Shown: positions 19,626 through 30,236, counted from the first letter of the stretch. The stretch: 64,000 nucleotides of DNA from Methanolobus sp. (GCF_016278385.1 NZ_JADQBY010000016.1:1-64000), one strand, 5' to 3'. Made by a program: numbers and translations. Notes: generated from the sequence alone by a model not told the origin.

Positions 19626-20747
19626 TCAATTGTTATTGATTAGGTTAATTGGTGTTGGGTGCCCATGCTCATGTGACCTATTGTGCTTGAAACTGATCAT
19701 TTTATCAGTCAGCTTCTCTGAAATAGTGTCATTTACTATATGTACAAGCTTTTCATGGTCGATGTTTGAAACTGCGGAGAGAATCTTGAGTCGAGGCATA
19801 TCTCCTGTTACAGTATCAATTACTTCCATTGTAATATTCTGGTCATAAGCAGTAAGGTTTGTCTTAACAGTATTTGAATCAGATTCTATGAATAATTTGA
19901 TATGTCCCACAAATTCAGAACTTAGCTTCATAACTTCTGATTTGATATCTTTCATTATGTCTTTTGCGACGATTTGGGCAAGGTCAGTTGTAATTCTCTC
20001 ATTTAGCGTGTATTCAGTAGCATAGCTGGCTATTCCAGATGCTTCAATGGAATCAAGTGTTTCTTCTATTGGTTTGCCTGTTACCTCATCGATGATCTGG
20101 GTATCGAGGCGGGTAGTTTTGAGTTCATGCTTTTCCTGATGTTCAGGAACATCGCCCATTACAAGTTTTACAAAGTTGAACCAATGGTCATCTTTTATGG
20201 ATGCGGAAAGTAATATCACCTTTGCATTAGGGTTCAGTTGCTGTACAGATGCCTCAATGATTGGGATACGAATTTCATCGATAAGGTCTATCTTATTGAT
20301 GCCCAAAATCTCAGCATCGATTATCTGACGCATGGCAAAGTTCTTTACTTCTTTCATCAGCTGCTTGAATCTACTGCCATCTATAAGCGTGACAAGAGGC
20401 TGAATAGTAGTATCCTTCAGTTCCATCAGCTCAACATCATTCCTGATGACCTGAGGGAATGCGATCCCAGTAGGTTCTACAAGTACGATATCCGGATCGT
20501 ATTCCTTCTTGAGGAGGGTCATTGTGGCTTTCATATTAACCTTAAGAGAACAACAGATACATCCGTTTGTCAGCTCGGTCATATCAAGACCGTACTTGGA
20601 GATGACATCCCCATCAAGACCTACTTCACCAATCTCATTAACAATGATTGCAACCTTCTGACCGGCATCACTGAATTCCATACCCAATCGTATAATGGTT
20701 GATGTTTTTCCGCTGCCTAAAAATCCGCCTACTATAAGAACTTTCAT
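19626..20747 (-). CDS. CobW/HypB/UreG-like G3E GTPase
   Basis: GGFLGSGKTS, NEIGEVGLDG, TNGCICCSLK, GINKIDLID; His-containing C-terminus. Confidence 0.85.
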   Translation of the reverse strand: MKVLIVGGFLGSGKTSTIIRLGMEFSDAGQKVAIIVNEIGEVGLDGDVISKYGLDMTELTNGCICCSLKVNMKATMTLLKKEYDPDIVLVEPTGIAFPQVIRNDVELMELKDTTIQPLVTLIDGSRFKQLMKEVKNFAMRQIIDAEILGINKIDLIDEIRIPIIEASVQQLNPNAKVILLSASIKDDHWFNFVKLVMGDVPEHQEKHELKTTRLDTQIIDEVTGKPIEETLDSIEASGIASYATEYTLNERITTDLAQIVAKDIMKDIKSEVMKLSSEFVGHIKLFIESDSNTVKTNLTAYDQNITMEVIDTVTGDMPRLKILSAVSNIDHEKLVHIVNDTISEKLTDKMISFKHNRSHEHGHPTPINLINNN

Positions 20748-20784
20748 ATTTCATACCTTCTTTTAAAAAAATTGAAAAAAAAGA

Positions 20785-22407
20785 TTATGCTGATTGTTCC
20801 AGCACAGTAAGGTTCTCCCACTTGAATGTATCCTTTGGACACGCATTAATGCATCTCTTACAGTTTGCACCATCACAAAGGTCGGAACTAATCATCACAA
20901 TACCTTCTTCATCGATGGTAATTGCGTCATTCGGACAGACCTTAATGCATTTTGGACATTCTGGGCAGGTGACTTTCATTGTAAGGTATGTACCTACTTG
21001 CTCAAGCACCTGAAGTCCTTCAGGACCAAGTATTGGTATGTCTTTTTGCACTGTCTTTGTAACGGTAGTGGTTTTCTCCGGCAGGTCAATCTGTGGCAGT
21101 CCCTTCTTCTTCAGGAACTTCTTCAGCATTTTGAAAGGCATTCCTTCAGTCCAGTATGATATCTCCTGGATATATGCTTCCTTGAATGCAGGGTCAGTTG
21201 CAAACATAACGTGGTTGCTTACAATCCTTGAAGCAATTTCCTGAAGCTCCCAGAGTCTCTCTTCAGAAAGGAGGATCTCCTTGGCGACGATGAGTGATGT
21301 GTTACCTATCTGTATTACCTCATCGACATTGTATGGCACCATGCCGACCTGGTGTGCTTTGACAGCATCCATGTAAGTTCCGGCAGCACCGGACATGTAT
21401 GCTTTTTTGACATCAGCAACTTCTATTCCTGCTGCATTACACAGTGCAAGGTGTCCTGCGCGGATAGCACCCATTGCGAGTCCTGCTGCTTCCACATCTT
21501 TCTCAAAGAACTTGATCTTGTCCTGCAGGTAAAGTATGTGGTCAGGAGTGTTTATTTTTGGAAGCTGGATTATTCCGTTCTTCATTCCTGCTTCTATGAT
21601 GGCAATTACACCTGTTCCGGTAATTCCCTTTGCCTTAATGGTGTCGTCTTCAATTATGTCTCCGTTGTTTGGGTTTATGAGTTTTCCCTTTACGGTATCC
21701 ATGTCCCCGTTAAGTACATAGTTGCGTATGTTACCGTTTTCAAATTCAACATCAGATATGACAAATGGTGATGCAAGTTTTCCGTATTTTATCTGCTGCC
21801 CTTCAAGTGCGGGACCAGCTGCAGCGGAACCTGTGTAAATTGTTCCTTCGTGAATAAGTGCCATCTCTGCATTTGTTCCGTAATCAGTTGCAATTGCTGT
21901 TTCCGTAGTATCCAGAAAGCCCGATTTAATAATAAGTGCAAGTGCATCGGCACCAACTTCGTGTCTGATTGCAGGTGGAACTACGAGTTTTGCATTTGGA
22001 TATACTTCAAGCCCCTTGATCTCTGAACATTCAACAATCCTGGCACTTCTGTCGGATTCTTTAATATTCAGTTTTTCTTTCTTCCTTTCGCCTGCGTATG
22101 CAAGGTCGTCTATTGGGATTCCCTGGAAAATCGATAGCTGGATGGGATTTCCACAAATTGCCATTCTCTGCAGTTCTTCCGGTTTAACACCCAATGTTTC
22201 AATAACATGCTTAACCGCATTTACATGCAGACCCTGGGCAAGGTCAAGACCATATGTGATAGCAAAATCCAGGTGGTCCATGACGTTTGCTCCTGGAAGC
22301 GGGTTACGCAAGGTAATTACCGTCTTCTGGATATCACCGGTATCAAGGTCAATTTTCTGTGCTCTGATACCACTGGTACCTATATCTATTGCAACTCCAA
22401 GTTTCAT
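20785..22407 (-). CDS. Corrinoid methyltransferase reductive activase (RamA-like)
   Basis: ASKHA-like body (IDIGTSGIRAQ, TDYGTNAEMALI) with C-terminal CPECPKCIKVCP and CDGANCKRCINACP clusters. Confidence 0.88.
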   Translation of the reverse strand: MKLGVAIDIGTSGIRAQKIDLDTGDIQKTVITLRNPLPGANVMDHLDFAITYGLDLAQGLHVNAVKHVIETLGVKPEELQRMAICGNPIQLSIFQGIPIDDLAYAGERKKEKLNIKESDRSARIVECSEIKGLEVYPNAKLVVPPAIRHEVGADALALIIKSGFLDTTETAIATDYGTNAEMALIHEGTIYTGSAAAGPALEGQQIKYGKLASPFVISDVEFENGNIRNYVLNGDMDTVKGKLINPNNGDIIEDDTIKAKGITGTGVIAIIEAGMKNGIIQLPKINTPDHILYLQDKIKFFEKDVEAAGLAMGAIRAGHLALCNAAGIEVADVKKAYMSGAAGTYMDAVKAHQVGMVPYNVDEVIQIGNTSLIVAKEILLSEERLWELQEIASRIVSNHVMFATDPAFKEAYIQEISYWTEGMPFKMLKKFLKKKGLPQIDLPEKTTTVTKTVQKDIPILGPEGLQVLEQVGTYLTMKVTCPECPKCIKVCPNDAITIDEEGIVMISSDLCDGANCKRCINACPKDTFKWENLTVLEQSA

Positions 22408-22670
22408 TTGTATCCCTTAATCCTTTTAAATTTAATAACGTAGTATCTGTGTCCGAACTTAAAAATATATGTTACGGTATATTTTGTCTCTTATCATCAT
22501 TATTTAAACTGATTGAAGTACATCCTAAAACTGCTATATTTCAACAGTACTGAAGGTGTATTTTTTATACCGTTTAGTATCTCAAAAAAAAGCAAAACAT
22601 ACTATGTTAGAGTACACTGAGTATTTTTGTTCATAAAGTTAAAGGAATACTCTCTATAGATATTGTTTCT

Positions 22671-22943
22671 TTAGATGCGGCATATTCTTTCACCCTTTTC
22701 GGTCAATTGATATGCTTTACCCTTAATATCTCTATTTTCAGTTGAGCAGGAAGACGCCGCACTGCATGAACAGCAGGCGGATGTTTTTGGCCCGGAATTG
22801 TTGCAAACCTCAGCTATATAACCCATATGTTCCAGCATAAGAAGCCTGTCCTTGATGTTACTTTGATCAACTCCTAGCTTTTCTGCTGCTTCTTGTATTG
22901 TGCAATTCTCAACAAAAAGCAAGTTCAATGTTTCCTTGATCAT
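22671..22943 (-). CDS. FeoC-like winged-helix protein with Cys-rich loop
   Basis: TIQEAAEKLGVDQSNIKDRLLMLEHMGYI ... CCSCSAASSCS; ATGA overlap with upstream gene in the feo locus. Confidence 0.65.
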   Translation of the reverse strand: MIKETLNLLFVENCTIQEAAEKLGVDQSNIKDRLLMLEHMGYIAEVCNNSGPKTSACCSCSAASSCSTENRDIKGKAYQLTEKGERICRI

Positions 22944-23443
22944 TTTAGCAATCCACCTTCTGGAACAGGTTCGAACATGTCTTTCCATTTAAAAAATGCG
23001 AATAATGGCAGAATTGCCAGGTATATTCCGGGTCTCAGGTCACTGAGTGGTGTCCAGTCTATGAAATCCTTGTTTTTGAGAAGGTATGCTTCAAGCATAT
23101 TCCCTGTGCTCACAAGCATATATATCGCTGCAAAGATGAGTGCTATCAGAATACCAACATAAGCATAGGACACACCCTCGTATATTCCGGAACGCATCTC
23201 CATAACTCCATATATGAATACCGTTCCTATCAATAGTAATACAAAAGACCCTATTACGTCGGCAGGTACGAACAATATCCCGGTCAATGGAATGCGGACA
23301 TCCGGTCCCATGAGTATCTTAGCTACTCCTGCTAATAATTGAAGTAATCCTAAAAGTATGTACAGGGAACCTGTGATCATGGAAAAGACCATTGGGATCC
23401 TTGTGTCTGGTTCATAGCTGGCATTTTCTGTGTTAATAGCCAA
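22940..23443 (-). CDS. Membrane protein of feo locus
   Basis: Four hydrophobic segments; overlaps the feoB end. Confidence 0.65.
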   Translation of the reverse strand: MAINTENASYEPDTRIPMVFSMITGSLYILLGLLQLLAGVAKILMGPDVRIPLTGILFVPADVIGSFVLLLIGTVFIYGVMEMRSGIYEGVSYAYVGILIALIFAAIYMLVSTGNMLEAYLLKNKDFIDWTPLSDLRPGIYLAILPLFAFFKWKDMFEPVPEGGLLK

Positions 23444-25430
23444 GTAATGTTCCTCCCTGGTAAATTACGAATGCTGTTATCCAGGCAACAGCAACTCCAT
23501 AGACAATTGCAAACATTGTCCATTTCCATGAACCTGTTTCCTTTTTGATCACGCCGACAGTTGCCACACATGGCATGTATAACAAACTGAAAGCCATCAG
23601 GCTAAGTGAACTTAGTGCTGTGATTCCAGGGTCGGCCAGAAGTCTCTCACTCAGGGCTTCAGAACTGTCACCTGATCCATAAAGAACTCCCATGGATGCC
23701 ACAACTATTTCTTTAGCAACCAGTCCGAATATAAGTGCAACTGATATTTTCCAGTCAAACCCAAGAGGTTTAAGTAGTGGCTCAACCGCATGACCAAGAC
23801 TACCAACGTAACTCTCCTCGCTTCCGTATTCTACGCCCCATGGGAATGATGCCATTACCCATATAACGACAACTCCGACCAATATGATGGAGCCTGCTTT
23901 CTTTATGTACATGAAACCGTTGTCCCACATGTGTATAATACTGGTCTTTAATGTCGGGAAACGATAAGGGGGCAGTTCCATTATGAATGGTGCAGGTTTT
24001 CCTTTGACAATGGTTCCCCTTAGTAATTTTGCAGATATGATTGCAATAACTATGCCCAGTACGTACATTGCAAATATGACTGTTCCTGCCTGTCTTCCAA
24101 AGAATGTGCCTGCGAACAGTACATATATAGGTAGTCGGGCTCCGCAGGAAACGAACGGTACTATAAGTATAGTAATAAGCCTGTCCTTTTCGTCCTCTAT
24201 GCTTCTTGCAGCCATAATTGCAGGGACATTGCAACCGAATCCCATTAGCATTGGTATGAAGGACTTGCCGTGCATTCCTATTTTATACATCAGCTTGTCC
24301 ATGATAAACGCAGCTCTGGCAAGGTAACCACTGCCTTCCAGTAGCGAGAGCAGGAAGAACAATATGAATATGTTAGGTACGAATACCAGTACTGCCCCGA
24401 CACCGCCGATTATCCCCTGTCCTACAAGGGATGCAAGCCATTCAGGTTGAAGGCTGGAAGATACATAGTCCGCAAACCATGTAGACGCAATGTCTATCAT
24501 ATTCATGAAAGGCGTGGCAAATGCAAACGTAAGTTCGAATGCCCCCCACATCAGTGCAAGGAAAATAGGAATTCCAAGGTATTTATTAGTGAGTACCCTG
24601 TCTATCATATCGGATTTTGTTAATGTGTCATTGGCTCTGGTACACATCTGGGGAAATATCGTATTAATTGCAAGATAACGCTTGTCAGCGATTTCAGCTT
24701 CATATTCTTCCTGGTCGATGGAATCTATTATTTCCATGACTCTGCCATATACTGGGCTGTCTGATATTTTTCTCTTTACATTGCTATCGCCTTCAAGCAG
24801 GCGTATGCTCACCCAACGCAGAGGATACCTTTTATCGCGGTTTTCATCTTCACTTAATGCTTTCTCGATTTCAAGTATCTTATCCTCTATCTCACTTCCA
24901 TATCCTATTTCATGACCATGGTGCTGTTCAACTTCTTTTTGCGCAATGACTTTGTCCAGAAGGTCACAAATACCTTTTTTCTGGGTTGCTACTGTCTTAA
25001 TAATGGGTGTTGCAAGCAGTTCCTGCATCTTTTCAATGTAGATGCGATCTCCTCTTTCTTCAGCAATGTCACACATGTTAAGGACAATTAGTATCTCTGA
25101 GCCAAGTTCCATGAGTTGCGTTGTAAGGTAGAGATTCCTTTCAAGGTTGGATGCATCCACGACCTGAATAACAACATCCGGTTTTTCCTCAATTATAAAA
25201 TCCCTTGCAACGATTTCGTCCATGGAATATGCAGTAAGGCTGTATGTGCCAGGCAGGTCTATAACTTCAATATCATATTCTTTATATGATACCCTGCCAC
25301 TTTTCTTTTCGACTGTGACACCCGGCCAGTTGCCAACATGTTGCCTGGAGCCGGTAAGTGCATTGAAAAGAGTGGTCTTACCTACATTAGGGTTTCCTGT
25401 AAGTGCTATTTTTATCTCCCTTTTTTCCAT
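23433..25430 (-). CDS. feoB: Ferrous iron transport protein B
   Basis: GNPNVGKTTLFNALTG, DLPGTYSL, GCNVPAIMAAR, FeoB-type membrane core. Confidence 0.95.
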   Translation of the reverse strand: MEKREIKIALTGNPNVGKTTLFNALTGSRQHVGNWPGVTVEKKSGRVSYKEYDIEVIDLPGTYSLTAYSMDEIVARDFIIEEKPDVVIQVVDASNLERNLYLTTQLMELGSEILIVLNMCDIAEERGDRIYIEKMQELLATPIIKTVATQKKGICDLLDKVIAQKEVEQHHGHEIGYGSEIEDKILEIEKALSEDENRDKRYPLRWVSIRLLEGDSNVKRKISDSPVYGRVMEIIDSIDQEEYEAEIADKRYLAINTIFPQMCTRANDTLTKSDMIDRVLTNKYLGIPIFLALMWGAFELTFAFATPFMNMIDIASTWFADYVSSSLQPEWLASLVGQGIIGGVGAVLVFVPNIFILFFLLSLLEGSGYLARAAFIMDKLMYKIGMHGKSFIPMLMGFGCNVPAIMAARSIEDEKDRLITILIVPFVSCGARLPIYVLFAGTFFGRQAGTVIFAMYVLGIVIAIISAKLLRGTIVKGKPAPFIMELPPYRFPTLKTSIIHMWDNGFMYIKKAGSIILVGVVVIWVMASFPWGVEYGSEESYVGSLGHAVEPLLKPLGFDWKISVALIFGLVAKEIVVASMGVLYGSGDSSEALSERLLADPGITALSSLSLMAFSLLYMPCVATVGVIKKETGSWKWTMFAIVYGVAVAWITAFVIYQGGTLLGY

Positions 25431-25506
25431 GGGACGATCCTCTGAGAATAGTTATGATAGTTATATGTGTGCCGTCATATCTAATAGATCCGGTAGATAT
25501 GTCGGC

Positions 25507-25749
25507 TTAAAGCCTGTTGATAAATATCTGACTCGCTTCTTCTTTTCTGATCGATAGGTGATAACCCTTTATCCTGTAGTCCATGGGGTCTCCGAGCGGT
25601 GCATTTCTTACAAGTTCTATGTCTGCTCCTGCAACCATTCCCATGTCAAAGAGTTTTCTTCTTGCAGCGCCTTTTACCCGTACCTTTGTAATCCTGGCCT
25701 TTTCTCCGGGTTTAAGCGTGTCAAGTGTTGTTTCCTGAATATCGAGCAA
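25507..25749 (-). CDS. feoA: FeoA-like protein
   Basis: LKPGEKARITKV...RRKLFDMGMVAGADIELVRNAPLGDPMDYRIKGYHLSIRKEEA. Confidence 0.9.
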   Translation of the reverse strand: MLDIQETTLDTLKPGEKARITKVRVKGAARRKLFDMGMVAGADIELVRNAPLGDPMDYRIKGYHLSIRKEEASQIFINRL

Positions 25750-25944
25750 GTCATTCCCTGTCCTTTATGATGATAGCACTAATCCTTTTTTTTTGTATTT
25801 AGTAATTTCGCCTTGCCTAATTTATTTTTGTATACAAAACTAAAAATCATGTAAACTCTCATTTACATGTGTTGTATTACTGGCAAATATCTTTTTTCAG
25901 AACAACAAGAGATTACACAAAATCTAAATTGGGCCTGCCAGCTT

Positions 25945-26436
25945 TTATACCTGTGTATTTTTCTTCCCATGAACCGGGCAGGTATCCTTTGCGGCAGGTG
26001 TACAGTTGATGTATTCGCCGGTTTCACAATAATGATTAAAATGGTCAAGCCAGTAAGGCCATTCTTCTCTCATATTCATGAATTCTACGAATTTAGTGAG
26101 AGTTTCAAATGTTTCAGTGGTAAGTACATGTTCTATCTTGCAGGCATCATGGTCTGCAATTTCCTCACTAAGGCCAAGAATAAGTAAAAAGTCTCTGATG
26201 ACACTATGTTTTTCCATTGTGCATTTTGCAATTTTCTCCCCTTCTGGGGTGAGGGTGACGCCACCATATTTCTCGTAGTTGATGTATCCCATCTTGGTGA
26301 GTTTCTTGAACATCCCGGTAACACTAGGTGAACTGAGCTCAAGTTCCCTTGATACGTCTTTGACCTGTGCATAGCCTTTTCTTTCAATTACCTTCTCGAT
26401 AACTTTCAGATAATCTTCGGTTCTCTCAGTTGTCAT
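25945..26436 (-). CDS. DtxR/MntR-family metal-dependent regulator
   Basis: TEDYLKVIEKVIERKGYAQVKDVSRELELSSPSVTGMFKKLTKMGYI; start likely MTTERTEDY. Confidence 0.88.
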   Translation of the reverse strand: MTTERTEDYLKVIEKVIERKGYAQVKDVSRELELSSPSVTGMFKKLTKMGYINYEKYGGVTLTPEGEKIAKCTMEKHSVIRDFLLILGLSEEIADHDACKIEHVLTTETFETLTKFVEFMNMREEWPYWLDHFNHYCETGEYINCTPAAKDTCPVHGKKNTQV

Positions 26437-26570
26437 GTAAAAACTACCTTTTTTTGGGTTGCCTATTCTTGTTAGTAAAATCAGATACATATCATATATA
26501 AAGATGCCTATCTTTTTCTGTATGCAGTACGATTAAATCTTTCGAGTGAAGCTATGATGCTCTTTTTCTT

Positions 26571-27722
26571 CTATTCACTAAGATACTTTTCCAACCTTTT
26601 CATTCCTTCTTTGATATTATCAAGGCTGTTTGCATATGAAAAACGCAGGTGCCCTTCTGCTCCGATTCCAAAATCAATACCAGGTGTAATGGCAACTCCG
26701 ATATTTTCCAGTATCTGTCTGCTCATCTCAAGTGAATCTTCTCCAAATTTACGGGCGTCGGCAAGCACGTAATATGCACCCTTTGGTTCGGTTTTTATCT
26801 CAAATCCCATCTCTTTCAGTCTTTTTATCAGGTAAAGACGCCTTTTGTTGTATGTTTCAACCATTTCCTTGACATGTTCCTGTGGTCCTTCAAGGGCGGC
26901 AATCCCTGCGTACTGGACAAAGGCGTTGGTTGAGATGAACAGGTTCTGCTGGATCTTTTGTAGTGTTCTGATATGCTCTTTTGGTGTAATCAGATATCCA
27001 AGCCTCCATCCTGTCATGGCATAGAGTTTTGAGAAGCCGTTAAGCACAAAGGCATTTTCGGTGTACTCTAATATAGTATGGTCATCACCTTCGTAAACAA
27101 GTCCCTGATATATCTCGTCAGATATTATGGGAATCTCTCCGGCAACTTCTACAATTCCCCTAAGTATTGAATCAGAGAGTACCTGACCGGTGGGGTTTGA
27201 TGGTGAATTAATGAGTATTGCCTTTGTTTTTGGGTTGATATGTGCAGCAACTTCTTTTGGTTGTAACATGAAACCATTGTCCTGGTTGGTGTAGATGTAG
27301 TCGGGTACTCCACCTGTGCTAGTTACAAAGTTTGGGTAACAGGCGTAATGGGGGTTTGACATAATGATCTCATCTTCAGGGTTAATGAGCGCAATGAAAA
27401 GCAAAAGCATAGCAGGGCTTGTGCCGGATGTTACGATTATTTGTTCAGGGGTTATATCAACATTGAATCTGTCCTTGTATTTCTTAGCGATGGCCTGCCT
27501 TAGTTCTATAAGTCCCTGACTATGGGTATATTTTGTATTGCCTGCACACATGGCTGTTGCTGCCGCATCGCATATGTGTGGGGCAGTAGGGAAATCAGGT
27601 TCACCTATTTCCAGATGGATAATACTCCTTCCCTTTTCTTCAAGCTGTTGTGCTCTTTCAAGTACTTCCATAACGTAAAAAGGTGGAATATTTGCAACTT
27701 TTTTGGATAACATGATACTCAT
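26571..27722 (-). CDS. Class I/II pyridoxal-phosphate aminotransferase
   Basis: EIGEPDFPT, NSPSNPTG, DEIYQGL, GFSKLYAMTGWRLGY. Confidence 0.9.
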   Translation of the reverse strand: MSIMLSKKVANIPPFYVMEVLERAQQLEEKGRSIIHLEIGEPDFPTAPHICDAAATAMCAGNTKYTHSQGLIELRQAIAKKYKDRFNVDITPEQIIVTSGTSPAMLLLFIALINPEDEIIMSNPHYACYPNFVTSTGGVPDYIYTNQDNGFMLQPKEVAAHINPKTKAILINSPSNPTGQVLSDSILRGIVEVAGEIPIISDEIYQGLVYEGDDHTILEYTENAFVLNGFSKLYAMTGWRLGYLITPKEHIRTLQKIQQNLFISTNAFVQYAGIAALEGPQEHVKEMVETYNKRRLYLIKRLKEMGFEIKTEPKGAYYVLADARKFGEDSLEMSRQILENIGVAITPGIDFGIGAEGHLRFSYANSLDNIKEGMKRLEKYLSE

Positions 27723-27854
27723 CGTTACTAAGGATTGTAGGTTCAGGATGAGCCAGAGCAATAAAAGATTTTTGTTCAGGGAATGATCAACGGCAAAAAA
27801 AGTTGCTGGCATTAAGGCCAGCAATGATATTGTGTCTTTTCAATTAAAGTTTAC

Positions 27855-28775
27855 TTACTTCCTGGCTTTTGCATACTCAACAAGAGCGTCCTTGATTCCC
27901 CACTTGAAAGCTACAACAACTGCGAATCCCCATGCAAGCGGACCTACAAAGATGTAGAATATGCTTGTGTCTATTAGCATTGCGTCAAGTGCAAGCATAA
28001 TTACAATGAATGCAAGGAATCCGCGAAGAGCTGGTATCCATATGTTGCTTCCTTCAACCTTCATGTTCTCAAGCATACTTCCCATATAGTCTGCAAAAAG
28101 ATCAATTGCAAGCAGACCTATCAGCAGTATTATGACACCTGCAAAGAGGTTTGGCAGATAGTTAAGTATTGATTGTACTACTCCTGCTATCATGTATAGC
28201 TTAAGGACATTAAGTGCTGCAGTGACAAATATCAGGTAACCAAATGCTCTTACAATTCCTGCAATGATCCCTGAAGTTGTCGTATTGCTTGAAGTCATTG
28301 CACTTCCAAGGCTTGTACTTGCCACACGGTCATCCAGTCCAGAGGCCACAAGTACGTTCTTTATAAGGTCTGAAAGGAAATCAACTATCAATAGCCCTAT
28401 TAAAAGTATTACTATCGCAGAGAGTATCAGTGGTATATAGAGTATTATTGTTGTGATAAAATCTGCAACTATCTGGATGTTGAGCAGATCGATAATTATA
28501 ACTGCAAAGATCAAGTAGACAAACCACCTGATTGCGGCATCAAAGAATTCCACAGTTGTTACCTGTGTTCTTGCTATCATATCTCCAATGGTCGTCTTGT
28601 CTATAAGATCATCGAGTCCTATCTTATCGAGAATCTTTGATCCAATCTTTCCCAATGCCTTTCCTACAATTGTTCCTACTATCAATAATAGTAGTACCCC
28701 TACCAATGTAGGAAGAAAAGCTATTGTCTGGTCTAACATAGTGTATATACTATCCATAATTGGCGATGCGGCCAT
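27855..28775 (-). CDS. Mechanosensitive-channel-like multi-TM protein
   Basis: Repeated TM segments with LLIGLLIVDFLSDLIKNVL and LLIGLLAIDLFADYMGSML. Confidence 0.65.
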   Translation of the reverse strand: MAASPIMDSIYTMLDQTIAFLPTLVGVLLLLIVGTIVGKALGKIGSKILDKIGLDDLIDKTTIGDMIARTQVTTVEFFDAAIRWFVYLIFAVIIIDLLNIQIVADFITTIILYIPLILSAIVILLIGLLIVDFLSDLIKNVLVASGLDDRVASTSLGSAMTSSNTTTSGIIAGIVRAFGYLIFVTAALNVLKLYMIAGVVQSILNYLPNLFAGVIILLIGLLAIDLFADYMGSMLENMKVEGSNIWIPALRGFLAFIVIMLALDAMLIDTSIFYIFVGPLAWGFAVVVAFKWGIKDALVEYAKARK

Positions 28776-29062
28776 ATTTTTAACCTCACTTTATTATTCA
28801 ATACCGGACGTCTTCCGGTGGTAAACCCGTTTTACATTAATACATCTCTCTCTAATTCTATATATAGATACTTCTCTTTATTATTTGGACAGATGTCAAT
28901 GGTTGTGTTTATATATTATATTTTTAATTTATTATTAAAAACAGTTTAAAACACAAAAAGTATATAATCCCGGGATTTAGAGCCAAAGCTAATACTAAAT
29001 ACTCAGGTATTGATATTCAATGAAGGCTAAAATTATGTTTACTTATAATGCAAGTATTATTA

Positions 29063-29170
29063 TCATATACTTACAAGTCCGGCTATAGCAACTACTGCGA
29101 CGATCATGAGCATATATAGAAAGACCATGAATCCTACTTTTTTCGCGCTGATTATTGCTTTGTTGTTCAT
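29063..29170 (-). CDS. 35-aa single-TM microprotein (candidate)
   Basis: MNNKAIISAKKVGFMVFLYMLMIVAVVAIAGLVSI*; GGAGTAGG-like RBS just upstream of ATG. Confidence 0.5.
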   Translation of the reverse strand: MNNKAIISAKKVGFMVFLYMLMIVAVVAIAGLVSI

Positions 29171-29547
29171 TTTTCCTACTCCATACTAATATATGTGCTA
29201 AATGCATATAATCATTATTTAAATATTAATTGTCTATAATTAAGGATATATTATCACAATGGAATTTCTTCTACTATATCTTTGATATAACAATTTTAGA
29301 AGTTCGCTCCAAAGAATAATTTTTATAGTCTGATAAGGATAAGAAAATCATACATAGGAATTGTCTCACCAGTGCAGGCTGTTTTTCAAAGCAGACACTT
29401 CGAATATTGGTCTGCTTATTCTGCTTGAGTAGTATAGAAAAGGGATATTAGCGATTTAGCAACAATACATTTTGATATATAATCTTTTCAAATGTTCCCA
29501 TAACATTATATTGCTTCCTATCTCACTGTTATATGGGGGCTTTAGAA

Positions 29548-30177
29548 ATGGATAAATTTGAAAGATACTTTTTTGGATTACTTGGACTTGTAATAGTGTT
29601 TCTTTTGGTGATTGTTGTTAGTATGTTAAATAATCCGCAATCTGATTACACAGATATGCCTGCTTACAATCAGCCTGGTGGTATGATGGGACAGGGATAC
29701 TATGGTGAGGGCGGCATGATGGGTTCTGGTTATTATAATGAGGATGGCATGATGGATTCAGGTTACATCTATCCTTATGGCATAGACCTGAAAACAGAGT
29801 TCAATTCCAATGGTGAAATCATCTACTATACCGGATACAATGAAAGTGGGCAAATGATTGCCTTTTCATACGGTCCTAATTGGCTTTATGTCCACGGTGG
29901 AAGCTGCGTCAATTGCCATGGTGTAGATGGAAAGGGTGGGGTTCCTATTATGATGGCATACGCAATACCTGCTGACATTACTTATGATTCTCTTACTTCC
30001 GAAGATCATGAAATGGGGGATGGCGAGGAACATGAAGTGTTCACTGCTGAGAGTATCAAGAAAGCAATAAGAGATGGTGTCGAGCCTTCGGGGAAAGAGT
30101 TGGACCTTGCTATGCCCAGATGGCATATGGCAGATGAGGATATGGATGCTGTGGTTGAGTATTTGAAAACGTTGTAA
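29548..30177 (+). CDS. Membrane-anchored class I cytochrome c-like protein with Met/Gly/Tyr repeats
   Basis: N-terminal TM, CVNCH haem c motif, C-terminal LAMPRWHMADEDMDAVVEYLKTL. Confidence 0.8.
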   Translation: MDKFERYFFGLLGLVIVFLLVIVVSMLNNPQSDYTDMPAYNQPGGMMGQGYYGEGGMMGSGYYNEDGMMDSGYIYPYGIDLKTEFNSNGEIIYYTGYNESGQMIAFSYGPNWLYVHGGSCVNCHGVDGKGGVPIMMAYAIPADITYDSLTSEDHEMGDGEEHEVFTAESIKKAIRDGVEPSGKELDLAMPRWHMADEDMDAVVEYLKTL

Positions 30178-30236
30178 AATAAGGTATTTAAGGGGTTTAT
30201 ATTCTCCTTTCCTTCTATTTATGTGATGATATCAGT

